Positions 43,986-56,206 of a DNA stretch of 64,000 bases are shown one piece after another; positions within the stretch are counted from its first letter, which is position 1; each line of letters begins with the position of its first letter. Location: positions 19,364 to 83,363 of the forward strand of contig NW_019774447.1 in the NCBI RefSeq assembly GCF_001039355.2, in the 5' to 3' direction. The notes under the pieces are model-generated. The model searched no databases. It was not told where the DNA came from and worked only from the letters and a program-made list of their open reading frames with translations. The position numbers and the translations under genes are program-made. The DNA is from Lingula anatina (taxonomy: Eukaryota > Brachiopoda > Lingulata > Lingulida > Lingulidae).

Positions 43986-46900
43986 ATGGCGTTGTTCCTT
44001 TGCTGCGTCTTCTCCTTGTTGCTCATCATTGGAATGGCTAGAGGAATGGGTCAAATGACATTAACAAGCGGTCAGCGTTGGAACGAGCAGACCGGACAGG
44101 CCAGTCAGTTCAGCCAAAGCCAGATGTCCGGTGGCGGTCAGGCATGGCAGCCGCAGGCCACACCCGTAAGGACTGGTCAAAATATGCTGGCAGGAACTGG
44201 ACAGTATGCTCAGACGTACCAGGGTGGCGGTCAGTATGACTGGACCAAACAAATGGCCAGCCAGACCAGGGGTCAACCTAGCCAGAGCAGTCAGATGAGC
44301 AGTCAGATGGGTAGTCAAATGAGAAGTCAGTTGGGTAGTCAAATGAGCAGTCAGATGAGTCAAGTGGGCAGTCAGATGAGTCAGATGGGCAGTCAAATGA
44401 GTCAGATGGGCACTCAACTTACACCATTCGGCCAACCTCAGCGCCAACCTAGAGGACAGTTAAGAGGACAATACGACCAATCTTACCAGACACAACAAAT
44501 GGGTCAAACAAGTGGACAATACAGTCAGGGCAGCCAGGTGGTCAGTCAGCAGAGCGTTCAGATCCCACCGTTCGGCCAGGTCCAGGATCAACCGCGTGGT
44601 CAGTACAGCCAAAGTAGCCAGATGGGAACACAATTTGGCCAGACTTACCAAGCCATGCAACAGGGGCAGACAAGGGGGCAGTATAGCCGAGGACGGCAGG
44701 TGGTCAGTCAGACAGGAGGACAGAGGACAACATTCGGCCAGTCTCGAGGTCAACCCAGCCGTCAGTTGGGGCCCATGGGAGCCAAGCTGCAGTGCTCGGT
44801 GCAGGCCATGTGTCCTCAACAAACTGTGATGGTCGGGAGGACCGGAGGACAAGGGTGCATTTGCGGCTGCTACTCTTATACTATTGACAACAGCAAGAAC
44901 AACATGCCGGTTCAGGGAACGATTCATTACAGGTATAGAACGATAAAAAATTGTGTTAAACAATATGAATTTGATGCATGATATACTTGTAACATTTTTT
45001 TTTCTTTTCAAAATGTTAAAAAAACTATCTTGTTTTCTGTTATGCATGTTCAATCTGACATCAAAGCGTGGAAAAGTATTATTACAGATACGTAGCGAAA
45101 TACAAATGATGTGTTTCATACATCCCTTTCTATTAGTGAATTGGCACCGATTCCGGCGGATCGAATTATGTAGTACAGGTAAATAGTGTGCATTTCTCTT
45201 GGGTAAAAGGTTATTGACATTAGGTAATTCCACAAAAATTGAGAAAATTTTGGTCATGTCAGTGGTACATTTTGTGTAATATTTGCATAGCTGCTTCATG
45301 TCACTTTATAATTGTTGAGGCCTTTCCACATGGGGGACTCTATTGTATAAAGAAAAGTAAGTAATGGTGCAAGTCAGAATTATGAAAATATGACACAAAA
45401 TTCGGGCGTCAATGACGAGACTCAAATATTCACTTTCGTTTGTAATGTGTCCACTATTTTTTAATATGCAAGTTAATTAAAGTCGTACCCTCTATACGTT
45501 CGTGATAATTTTTTTATCTTTATAACGTGTCTATTTATCATTAGTTCTATCATTTGATAGTGTTTGTCCTCTTGAAAAATACAATAAATTGTAGCGTAGG
45601 TTATCTAGAGCACAACCATTATTCTGTTGACGGACAAATCCGCGAAAAAGAGATTTTGCCACGTTTTGTTTTACTTTTTCCTTTCAAGACCTATACGATT
45701 TCACATCATTCGATAATTGGAAACACTTTTACAAAATTTGTTTTTTGATGAATTTTCACTGATCTTGAATATACTAGACGCGGTTTAGGCCTATTCAATT
45801 TTTATAAGTCTTAAAATATGTATGTTAACCATAGAGAAATGATGTATATATACATAACCATCAAACGTAATAACATACATGTATATCAAACATTTTGTTT
45901 GAGGCAAAATTTATTTTTGACTGATATTATATCATTTAAAAAATACTGTCTTTTTGGGGAGAGAGTGTATCAATGAGGAAATTACAGAATAATTATCAAA
46001 TTTAACTGGGAGCTTTAACAATTCTGCAAAAGTCTTTTTATACTGTATCAAAATACATGTATGTTTGAAAATCGGGGTTTGTTTTAAAGTGGCTTCAGCA
46101 AATATTGCGATGAAATTCGTCGTTCTCATTGTTTAAACTCTGGTATAGATGACACCGAAAGCACCGGCATCCAAAAAAAAAAAAAAAAAAAAAAACGCAG
46201 TACTAACAAAAGCATTTCATTTGGAATTCACCGTTTTCTTTTTAATTTTTGATTTAATTAATAAATTAATCATTTTTGTTTATCATGTTTGTCAATCATG
46301 TTTATTTGGTAGATGCATCATCATAGTAATACGTGTTCGTGTATTTTTAAATTTCTTATTCTTTTTTAATTTTAAAATTTCTTTGCCTTAAATCAGCACT
46401 GTTGGCAATAAGAATGCTAAATGATATGAAACAAGGCTTAAGTGTTTGGGCACAGATGGGCTTAACAGAAAATGAGACAATTTTTCTCAAGAGATGATAC
46501 CTAGAATGCATATAAACTTTACACTTTAAAGTTTGGGATACCTTTGACAATGTAAAAACAGATAACATGAGCTATACATGTAGCGTTGTCTCGTGTAATA
46601 GTATTGCAGTCTAGTTTCACTTATTGTATGCTGTAGTTTATCGCTAGCTGAAGCGTAAGTTGCAGTAGGCCTATATAATAAAAACGTGTACATATTTCTT
46701 CCAATGTTTGCTGCATAGAGTGAAACTATTTTTGTGCGAATGAAATTAGCATTCTTGTCAAAATGGGGCGGTGGGCACATTTAATATATTCAATATACTC
46801 AATTAAATATACAGGAAATAATAATTTGTACTGATGAAAAATAATTTCGTTTTTTGTTTCAGATTAACGGATACCAAGCTTGGAGCCGTATCCCCCGGGG

Positions 46901-47106
46901 TTGGCCGTTACTATGCGGGTCCTGGCACAATAATGAGCCGCACCTGCAAGCGTGTCTGTGAGTGGCGTAACTACAGAGCCTCGGACGCAGGTCCCGTTAC
47001 CATGACAGCAAGCTTGCAAGTGACAGGGGGCGTGTCTGGGTATGGCTCTGATATGTGCATGTTCAACATACAGAGCCAGACTATGTTTCGCATGTGGAAA
47101 AAATAA
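43986..47106 (+). CDS. Secreted Gln/Ser/Met/Gly-repeat protein with Cys-rich C-terminal domain (396 aa)
   Basis: Two exons, 43986-44932 and 46863-47106, join by a GT-AG phase-2 intron (1191 bp in frame). The start follows CCAAC and opens a signal peptide (MALFLCCVFSLLLIIGMARG). Residues ~25-275 are low-complexity with no Cys: a tract of SQM(G/S/R)-type hexamers (about 100-140) and repeated blocks of the kind RGQYSQ-SQ, QTYQ and FGQ-Q-QPRGQ. The C-terminal ~120 residues carry eight Cys (CSVQAMC, CICGC, CKRVC, CMF) and look like a folded disulphide domain of no family I recognise. The design resembles extracellular matrix, shell-matrix, silk or mucus proteins. Function is inferred only from composition. 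Confidence 0.8.
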
Positions 47107-47594
47107 GAAATAAAGGAAGGATAATTGGAATTGGAATTCGGAGCCAAGAAGGAGAGAAAGGGATTTTTGATTGATGAATTGTATTTGGGATGGATCATAT
47201 TTTAATTATTATTCAATTCAATTTCTTCTTTGAGAGTAAGGAAGTTGGTTTGAATTTTTTTATTGTATGAGCGCAGTTGATGTCTGTTTGCATAAGTAGT
47301 CCGCGCGGCGTGCAATTATCGTGCTTGTTAAGTTTCTAATTTGAATTTCAACTTCGTAATCTTACCTCATTATATCCCATGCAGCCTAATCGGAATTGGT
47401 TTATTTCTTTCATGGTTTAAAGCATTCTTGCTGCATGACATGCCAAATGTTGTTATCAGTTAAGTTTTTTTCTAAAACATCTGATCTTATGCTTGTTAAT
47501 TCAATCACACTGCTTGGAGAAAGTAAAGATCGCAAAGCAGTGCACTATATCACCAAATGCATGGTAGTCAGAATGTTAGGAGTTGATCATGTCG

Positions 47595-47626
<32 letters not shown>

Positions 47627-48540
47627 CGCTCAAAGAGAGTTGATGACTCTTCTACTTTTTATATTCAGGCAGATATCTTTAAATGCTTCTTTTTATATCT
47701 ATAAAGCAATTGCAGATTGCACGCGATTACTTAACTGTAATGGACTTACCAAATGATGAATAAATTCATGTAGTTATGGTTGGCAAATGTTAATTTTTTT
47801 TAGAAACATGCTTTTTCAAATACCAGAGTCCTTGCAGCACGTGGATTGTTTCCCTGGGTCTGGATTCAAAGAGAAATATCTCTTGTTGTTTTTTCGACTG
47901 CTTTGATTTTCAGTGGCATGAATTCCACCAGCGTGAACATACAGTTACATGTATCACCTACGTGGTTTCCTCTCAGACCCTAAGATTAATGGGTTAAAAA
48001 GCAGTTTAGATATTTACCAGACGTTTTTTTATTCCTTTTTCACCCTGCTGCTTTATATTCCCAGTGTTGAAATTTCAATATGAAATGCGGGTATTAAATA
48101 ATAGACACCACAGAATCTACAGGGTGACTAAAAACATCAGTCAACAAATTCATTTTGAGGCATGTACCGATCTTTAGAACTCACGGAAAAATCTTAACGA
48201 ACCGTCTGGCTTTTTTGACAACGAAAGATCGTTGAATAGTTTCCTTATGTGCCCCACTCCTGAAAGCAAAGTAAATATCAGTAGTTTTAATTTTACGTGC
48301 ATATAAGTTAGCTAACATAAAACCAACGCCCGATGACTGCCACCTTCTTCTTTGTCTTACTTCCATGTGAGCCCGGTGTAATGTTGCAGAGCCCCATGAT
48401 ATAGAGTCCGCTTCCCATTCATTTGCACAGGTAAGCCTCGCCCTTTGGTCAGGCTAACCCTTACTATTATAACTAAATGGAGGGCGGACTTTCTGTTACA
48501 CAGACCCTCAGTTTCGTTACACCGGCGTGTGCGTGGGAAG
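47107..48540. other. 3' UTR and intergenic, long A-run
   Basis: An ATAAAG-type signal follows the stop at 47112 and a 27-bp A-run lies at 47600-47626. No further gene is supported. Confidence 0.35.
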
Positions 48541-48542
48541 CA

Positions 48543-48634
48543 ANAAAAACCCCCTCCCCCCCCCCCCCCCCCCCCCGCCCCCCCCCCAGGCTATGGTAAA
48601 CAATTTTTTCCCGTTTTTTAGGAAAAAAAGGCCT

Positions 48635-48665
<31 letters not shown>

Positions 48666-48667
48666 GC
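48543..48667. repeat. Poly-C tracts with an unresolved base
   Basis: Two C-homopolymer blocks (about 48556-48588 and 48637-48665) and an N at 48544. Such tracts are prone to sequencing and assembly error, so their length should not be trusted. Confidence 0.85.
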
Positions 48668-48669
48668 CG

Positions 48670-51600
48670 GCTTTAAAATTCAAGCTCATATTATTTCAAT
48701 AAAGCGATCTTCAAAAAATTTAATTTCATTTAGGACCTATGTAAAATCCGATGCATGCGTTCTACATGTATTTTTGTCCTATCGTTCATGTTCAGTGATT
48801 GGTGTCTAACATTACTCTTGGTACAAAAATAAAGCAAACCATTTGGGAAATAGTTCAGGAATAGAAATTTGATAACCCAAAGCCGTCGTTCAGTGACATT
48901 TAAAGCAACGTAACGAAATGCTGCTATCGTATCTAGCCTATTATTTTCATGCTAGAAATACATTAACGTAGAGATTTTGTTCGGTAATTCTTTTATTTCT
49001 TGAAACAATCCAGATCTTGTGAATAAACAGCAATTTCTGTGTTCTTTTTATTATTCAGTATCACAATGACTAAGACGTGGTCACAGTATATGGAATAACA
49101 CATCGTCAAACTAAAGACTTCACGAGGTTGCTTGTATATATTGTAAATTTATGCCCAGCCTTATTACTCTGGAAGTGCTGTAGTTTTTTGATGACGACTA
49201 TAAATTTCTCCGTATGGTTCATTCTATGTAATCTTGTATACATTGTCATAATCGTTATTTATTTCTTTTAAAATACCGCACGCAGCCTACTTGACTTTTG
49301 TCGTAATACTTTTCGTTGACAGACGTGGCATTTGGACGTTTACATTTCCCCACGAAAGATGTGCGCAGTTTTCACATAAATATTTCTCTCTCTCTCTCTC
49401 TTTCTTTTTTTAACTTAACAGAGTTTCAGTTACACTAACTGTGCTATGATACTGTATAAGAACTCTAAAAAAGAAGAAATAAAACAAAGAAGAGTTTAAA
49501 GTAACCTTTATACATGTGTGTCTGGGTTCCCCCACTGATCCGTATTTAAATCCCCGACTTTTGGAATTTTGATACCAATTAAATGCGCAAGAAAATAAAC
49601 AATTAAGAAATGCATGGTAATAGAACTAGTCCCAGACCAATAAACTTAATGCGCCGTCGGAGAATTATTGTAACCAAGATGGTCTGTGATGTAATTTTAT
49701 CGGCATTGAAAAGCAAAAAAGCATACAGTTTTGCTTTCTAGCATTGATTGATCTGGCTATTCACTCAACGTCTATCCGCAGACGTGTCAAATTCACTGAG
49801 TAAGCTTGTTTGACATTATAATGCATTCTCAAAGAGGTACAGGGGGATACAGCTATTTTATTTATTGCTTCCTAATTATTTCATTGGCACTGAAACAAGT
49901 TGTCTCAAATCTTCAGGTTTATTGCTACTGAAAACGCACTTTAAACTTGCGTATTTTCGTTTCATGTAACATATGGGAAAGAGGGCAACTCTGGTGTTCG
50001 TTACACTATTGGCAATACCTATTTAAAACTTTAGCCTTCAGCGTGGAATGAAACCTCCCTCGTCATTAATATATCATAGTTATCACATTTGTAATGATAT
50101 TGATTCATCATCAACGATTTAAATTGCAAATCATCAAATAAACATGACAAATAATCTTCGGATGCTCAGCTGTGACTTTCACCTTCTTAGAACACAAAAT
50201 ATAAAAAATAAATAAATCGTGCCAATACTTGTTGCAATTGCGCACTACAGATAGGTCTGTACATAGCTTAAAAGCTCTTGAGAAGAAAAAGATAATCGGT
50301 AATGTCTACAAGACGTAATTGTAACCGCTTGTGTCAATTTGTTATGGAGACCGAAATCTTTATTAATTTCGGAGTTTGTTTCCAGCACTACGCAACCAAT
50401 GCAATGACGTCGTCTTGCCACTTACAGCGCTCGTTTATTGTGTTCGCTTGCGTGCCAAGCAAACGGATACACATGTTACAGGCTACGCTTTTTTTTGTCT
50501 ATTTCTTACTCAAGACTTTCTGTAGATAAGAGTAAAATCAATGTGCTGGATGCCTGGCAGGAACTATTAGACGTCATCATGTCCATTAAATTTGTGTAGA
50601 AGATCAAAAAGAGTAAAAAACGCTCCGTCAGTTAAGGGGATGCGTCAAACTCGCAAATCTTTGAATCGTGAGGTCAAAATGTCGGCCGCCGTTGAATATA
50701 TGATCCGATCGTTGGCAAAGGCACAACAAGTTGCTTTCCGTTCACATAAGATGAAAAGAAAAAATAGATGAAAACATGAAAGCATCTGTTACACGTTATT
50801 ACTTTCATTTTTTGTGCTATTATTGTGGACTTCTTCACCAAAATGCTAAACATATTAATACTTAAGCACTCGCTGTGTATGCTGTGTTTAAAAAATACCT
50901 TTTAACAATTAAGCAGCACCCAGTTAGGCCTTTAGCATATAGATATGTCAATATATCGCTTATCTCAGCCCCTTTCGAGAAGGAAAAAGCTTTCATGGAG
51001 AAATTACAAATGAATGCGTCAGTTGAGAATTTATCTTCGCTGTCGCAGTAGTTGCCCAACTATTTTTCGTCTGACGGTCCAGTGAGGAAAAAAAAAACCC
51101 GGATACATGTGATTGGTAATGTTTCAGCAATTAAAATATTTGAGATAAAAAATAGAATGCAACACTTGAACACTTCAACACTTACTTTATAATCGTGAGC
51201 ATTATTAACTGCCCAGATATCATTTAAATTCGGAACTGAATATAACGGCCACAGTTAGATCTGTAATCAATTAATTGAAATATTTAAAAAGCGGGTGCCT
51301 CAAAGAAGCAAACGAAAAGCTATAAGTTTTGAAATTAGACTATCTGGTAAATGTGAAAGAAAAAAAATTCACGTTGAGCACCTTCAGGCTTTTTGCATCA
51401 TTAGAACGACGTATATACAGTAAATTTTGAACTGTATCCAAATGAAATTTGTATGAATAGCTTTCTGTTTTCCCATATTTATAAACTGAACAAAACACAT
51501 CCACCAGTATTACTTATGGATAAATACATAAATAAAAATAAACATTATGAAACAGATGAATCAGTGAATTGTTTTTTTCGAATACAAACTAATCGCACAT

Positions 51601-52665
51601 CATACCAGTAGAACTTGCTGACATTAAAATATTACACTTACTTGAAATAATCTTTTACATGCATTCAAATATGCATTTCATTCTTGTTCACTTGTCGTAA
51701 GACTTCAAACTACTTTGTATTTTTGGGTTCGGTGCGTTAGGTATGACATGTCATTTTTACCTGATTATCGCATGCTAACGACAGCATCTAATAGCTTTAT
51801 TCAGACCTCATTTTCAAATGACCATATATTTATAATATTTCTTTGATTATATAATATATCTCTGACTGGAAAGTGAAAACAAAGATTTAAATCGTGTTTT
51901 AATATTTTTTTCAACACTTCGGTGTCATTGTGACATCAGTCCTTAAGTTGAATTTAACGATAAAGCAAACAAAAATACACAGCTGACTTCAAGCAATAAA
52001 ACAAACATTAAAAAGCTATTTGAATCTTCATATTTTCCAAATTATCATCACTTTAAAACTTACACGCTCCACAAAGGGCATTCATATCGGCTCCTAGTCA
52101 AAGCGGCGGTCAGTGGTACGTTTGGCCTTATCTGGCTGCTACCAGGGCTCTCAAGCGGAGAAGCACTCCTTCTTTCAGGTTTTTTTTATAGTTTATTCTT
52201 AAATAAAATTCCAGGCATTCCAAGCATTAGGCAGAGCTTGTCCGAGTTGGTTCAAATTTGTTGTAAGACCAGTAGATTCGGTCAGTACAGATGACGTGTT
52301 ACTTAATTTTTTTTTTTGGAATCATTTAAGGAAGTACCATTTGAATGTTATTAGCGCCATCATGTTTTAAGCACCTTCATGTTTTTGCACAAACATCATT
52401 AGTATGACGCTTATACTTTTTGAGCTGGTGTAAAAATGAAATTTGTATGAATGATTTCCTGCTTACTCTATATTTATAAACTGTACAAAAACACACCCAC
52501 CAGCATTATTTCTCGATGAATACACAGATTAAAAAAAGAATCTTGTGAAATAGATGGATCAGTAAATTGTTTTTACGAATAGAAATGATCTAAATGCACA
52601 TGAGACCAGTAGACCCTACTTGCATTAAAACATTACATTTATTTGAAATGGTATTTTACAAACAT
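48670..52665. other. Gene-poor AT-rich stretch
   Basis: No exon chain or conserved protein motif is seen on either strand. A CT tract lies at 49385-49402. Similar short blocks recur near 51430-51560 and 52420-52560 (AAATTTGTATGAAT, then TTTATAAACTG.ACAAAACACA.CCACCAG.ATTA), which suggests an old duplicated repeat about 1 kb apart. Confidence 0.45.

Positions 52666-52712
<47 letters not shown>
52666..52712. repeat. (TA)n microsatellite
   Basis: An uninterrupted TA tract ending in an N at 52713, so its true length is uncertain. Confidence 0.95.
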
Positions 52713-52713
52713 N

Positions 52714-53034
52714 CTAAAGACAAAAGGCCGACGTTCCCGCAATTGAGAACGGGAATTCACATCTAAACCATCTATATTGTGAATGACCGCTCGCAGGGGC
52801 GCACTACAGTGTTATCGGCAATGATATCCTGATCGTATCATTGTCTTGAATCAACTGACGCATTACCTTTGAGCTGGACAACGCGGCCATATTTGGTGAC
52901 GAACTTTTCAAAAATTATCGAGTACCACATTTTCAAGGTCGACGAAGTTTTCAAAGGGAAAAAAATTACATCGGCGGAAAATTGTCGGCCGACGAAATTT
53001 TCAAGAACGACGAAATTTTCAAGACTTTACCGTA
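52714..53034 (-). mobile_element. MITE-like element, copy 1
   Basis: It begins CTAAAGACAAAAGGCCGACG and ends GACTTTACCGTA. A 27-bp block at its end (53008-53034) is identical to the inverse of 60174-60200. GACGAAATTTTCAA-like motifs recur four to five times near this end. No coding capacity is seen. Confidence 0.6.
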
Positions 53035-53326
53035 CTGCTGTAATGATTAAGATCGTGTAAGATCACTTGTGAACTTAAATTGCACTTAAAGACCAAATCT
53101 AGCCCACTAGTGCTAGTTAGTCCACTCTTCTAAATGAGGCCATAGTACAATAGTTTCATTGGGAATAAGATCTAAATATACTAGAACATTTTTGTCCCAA
53201 TGTTGGATCTGAATTTTGATACAAGTATCTCTCATGACATGATACCGGTGAATGAATATATCATTTGATGGGTGGTATACTCTTTTACTGAATTGGTTTT
53301 AAATCTATATGAGCTATAAACTGGCC

Positions 53327-54656
53327 CATACCTCAGACTTTACGAAAGGCCAAAAAATCTGTCAGACATTCGGTCTGACAAGCTTGAAAATTCTGTCAGA
53401 CCGAAACAAAATCTGTCAGACCAAAGTAAAATATTAGAAATATGAACCATTATTCATGTTTTCATGTGTATTTTCTAACGTTTTAAATCATTGACATTAA
53501 ATCAAATATTAAATTTTTGATATATATTTATTTGTAAAAAAGTAAAATAAGAAAGAAAAACAAAAAAAAAAAAAAAGACAAAAAATTACTTGCATAACAA
53601 GTTGTTTTTTATTTAATGAAAAAGACGCTGTGGAATGACACAAGGACTAAAAACTATACAAGTATGAAGAATGTGTAGCTAGTAATATCAAATGCATGTC
53701 CATAAAAACGTCTGTTAATCAGATAACCATTTCACGTTTTTTTTGGCAATAACATATGCATTTTGAAACAGCACAGTAAGGCAGTCTCTTTCATCCAATT
53801 GAAGCTTTGACAGGGACTGTCCAGCCCGAGTCAAAGTTCCTTCTTCATTTTATTTCTTTTTTTATAAAAAGAAACTCAAACTGTGAGCTTTCCTCCAAGT
53901 TCATGTGCACTTTCTCCAACTCGTGGTGAACGGTACATGCAAATACTGTACGTACATATGTTCCATAATTTAAGAACCCGTAAAGCTGTAACATTTATGT
54001 TGCTATTGATCAAAATGATAACTTTAGTACTCCTGACACTCGGCACACTCTATTTTCCTCTCCTGCAGAACACAAGTCCGCCAGGGCCTACCTTCTTTCC
54101 AATTTTAGTAAACTTCCGTTTCTTTTCCTCAATTCGTTTCATTTTTGCCACGCTTTGCACCAACGAAGTGTTTAAAGTTCAACAACGTCATTTTCTAAAC
54201 AAAAGGCTTATCCATGAGTTCTCTGTACGACTGATAATGAAGAAACAGAGGATCAAGTCTGTAAAAACGCAAATAGCACGAGCACATGTGTTGCGGCCAT
54301 TTTGTCATGTAGGGGGTATTACGAAAACGAAAACGAGACTGTACATTACATCATCCAGGAATCCCCCAACCTCAGCCAGTCACAAAATAGTATTTCTGAG
54401 TGAAACTGAGGTTAATAAATTATGTATAATTAGCTGGGAACTCCCCGAGATTTTCATCTCGTCTCTCTTTTCGAATGAAGTAAAATATATCGTCCAGAAA
54501 AGAAACAACAACGTATTCCTTATATTTACACATTCCCAGTCAGTTTGAAAACTCGCCGGACATAAGGTCCGACGATACAGGATTTTTTATCGGACCGAGA
54601 CGAAATTTGCCAGGCATGTCCGACGGTCCGACGCCTTTCGTAAAGTCTGCATACCT
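53327..54656. mobile_element. 1.3-kb TIR DNA transposon with 7-bp target-site duplication
   Basis: The element spans 53334-54649. Its ends are a perfect 17-bp inverted repeat, CAGACTTTACGAAAGGC and GCCTTTCGTAAAGTCTG, flanked on both sides by CATACCT (53327-53333 and 54650-54656). Just inside both ends are repeats of a TCTGTCAGACC / GTCCGAC type. The CAG end is like hAT elements, although those normally make 8-bp duplications. The open frame of 221 codons on the plus strand has no recognisable family and is probably the antisense of a decayed transposase. Confidence 0.85.
53715..53848 (-). pseudogene. Transposon-borne coding fragment, hAT-related by appearance
   Basis: Inside the TIR element, the minus strand encodes TLTRAGQSLSKLQLDERDC and then NAYVIAKKNVKWLSD before a stop. 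This resembles N-terminal parts of ZNF862-like hAT-derived proteins, where an 'AYxIAK' helix follows the zinc finger. A Cys pair (FCRRGKIECAEC) lies upstream at about 54030-54090 in another frame. The frame is broken, so no protein is made. Confidence 0.4.
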
Positions 54657-54659
54657 CAA

Positions 54660-56206
54660 TGTCTTATAACCAGTGTTTGCCTCTTAGGAAAATAAGTTGC
54701 TGGACCGAAAGCTCAGCCATCTTGAAAATTAGCTGGCTAGAATACCTGCTGGGTGGGAAAACTTCTCTGCCCATTCTGAAAGTTGTCTGCCCCGGGCAGA
54801 CGGTCCAGCCTTAATTTCTAACACTGCTTATAACATGTTGTCACTGCCTGTGAACTGTTATAATTTGAATTGATCATGGTGACATCTTGTGTAACACCTG
54901 GCGATGATTTCATGGCTTTAATGAATTGTAACGTCATTGATAAAAGCTGGCTTGAATTAAGTAGGCAGTTTTGTTCTTTCTCTTCACTGAAAAGTTATAT
55001 AATAAGACATATTGTGAAGTACTCTTTTGGGTAAACTGTTATCTTCAGTTTTTGATACTGGAAAAATGATTTGCTTATTAATGCCTTTTAAAGGTGGAAG
55101 AAATGTAATTGGTGTTCAAATTAAAGTAACAGGTCATGCTCTCATCCAATTAACTGATCTGCCCCATAATTAGCTTGGCGTGGCCGATGACATGCCACTT
55201 GCCGTGACGACATGCTGGGGCCTTTTCTTAGCTCTCCTTGACGCAAGTCCGCTGTAGCAGCTGTCAAGATGGAGGATCTTCCCAGCATTCCCAGGTCAGG
55301 ATCTTGAGGACGGCAGCTGTGACAGGCCATTACTTTAGTTATTAGAATACAGATGATCTCTGTGTGTGTGTGTGCAGTTACTGTTGGATGCAGTATCTTA
55401 CAGGATGAAGTCTGATCCTGTCAACAAGTGGGAAGATATGAAGATTGGGAACAGTGCATAACTCGGAAGGATTTAAATGTTGGAGGGGATTGCAGTTACA
55501 TTGGAAATCTTTCCATCAGGACCATTTGAAATTGACTGTACAGTAAAAAAAAATTGAGGAATACAAACAAATTGTTAATATTTTGTACAGAATCCATAAC
55601 AACTTCACAACCTTTTTTTAGCTTTTTGAGGAAGAGGATTAATTAACTGCGTAAAATACCATAGATGCCATAGTTAGTAGTTGACTTATTGCTGACAGAT
55701 CATAAATGCAGAACTTTTGTTATAACTACTTAAAAAGGAGTAACTGACTTATTTCTACATGACTTTTTGGGTAAAAACCAGTCTCTGTGAGCAGCAATGG
55801 AGAAGAATTAGATGTGTCTAGTGGGCAGTTTTACCTCTACGAAACAGGAATATCAGCTTCATAGGTGTCGTGCATTTTGTGTTTTATCTTAGCGCAGTAA
55901 TCTCTGGGCAATATGTAATGTTTTGACTGAAGTTTTCTTCATTCATTACTAATGTGACACAAGGCACAAAGATGCAGGTTGTGGAACTATTATACCAACT
56001 TACATTGAGTGGATTGAAGAAAAATCTGTGCCAGTTTCATCAATATTAAACCAGCATCTGCAAAATAACAAGTCAGATCAGGGAACTATCATTTCAGAAA
56101 AGAATTGTATTGCAACGAATTTATGTTGATAAATGCACTAGGCCAACAGTAGCTATGCTTTTAACAAGGGTACATTTGAATTAAACCCTGTTATATTTCC
56201 TTCAAA
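54660..56206. other. Upstream region / 5' UTR of the PH-domain gene
   Basis: No coding exon is supported. A TG microsatellite lies at 55359-55373. Untranslated first exons of the gene starting at 56207 may be here. Confidence 0.35.

Noticed and set aside
44061-45299. Long minus-strand frames opposite the Gln-rich gene (THLTAHL-type repeats)
   Set aside because: Antisense shadows of the repetitive coding sequence; they lack a signal for translation and no family matches.
53883-54548. A 221-codon plus-strand frame inside the TIR element
   Set aside because: No recognisable motif; transposase-like residues appear on the opposite strand, so this is probably an antisense frame.
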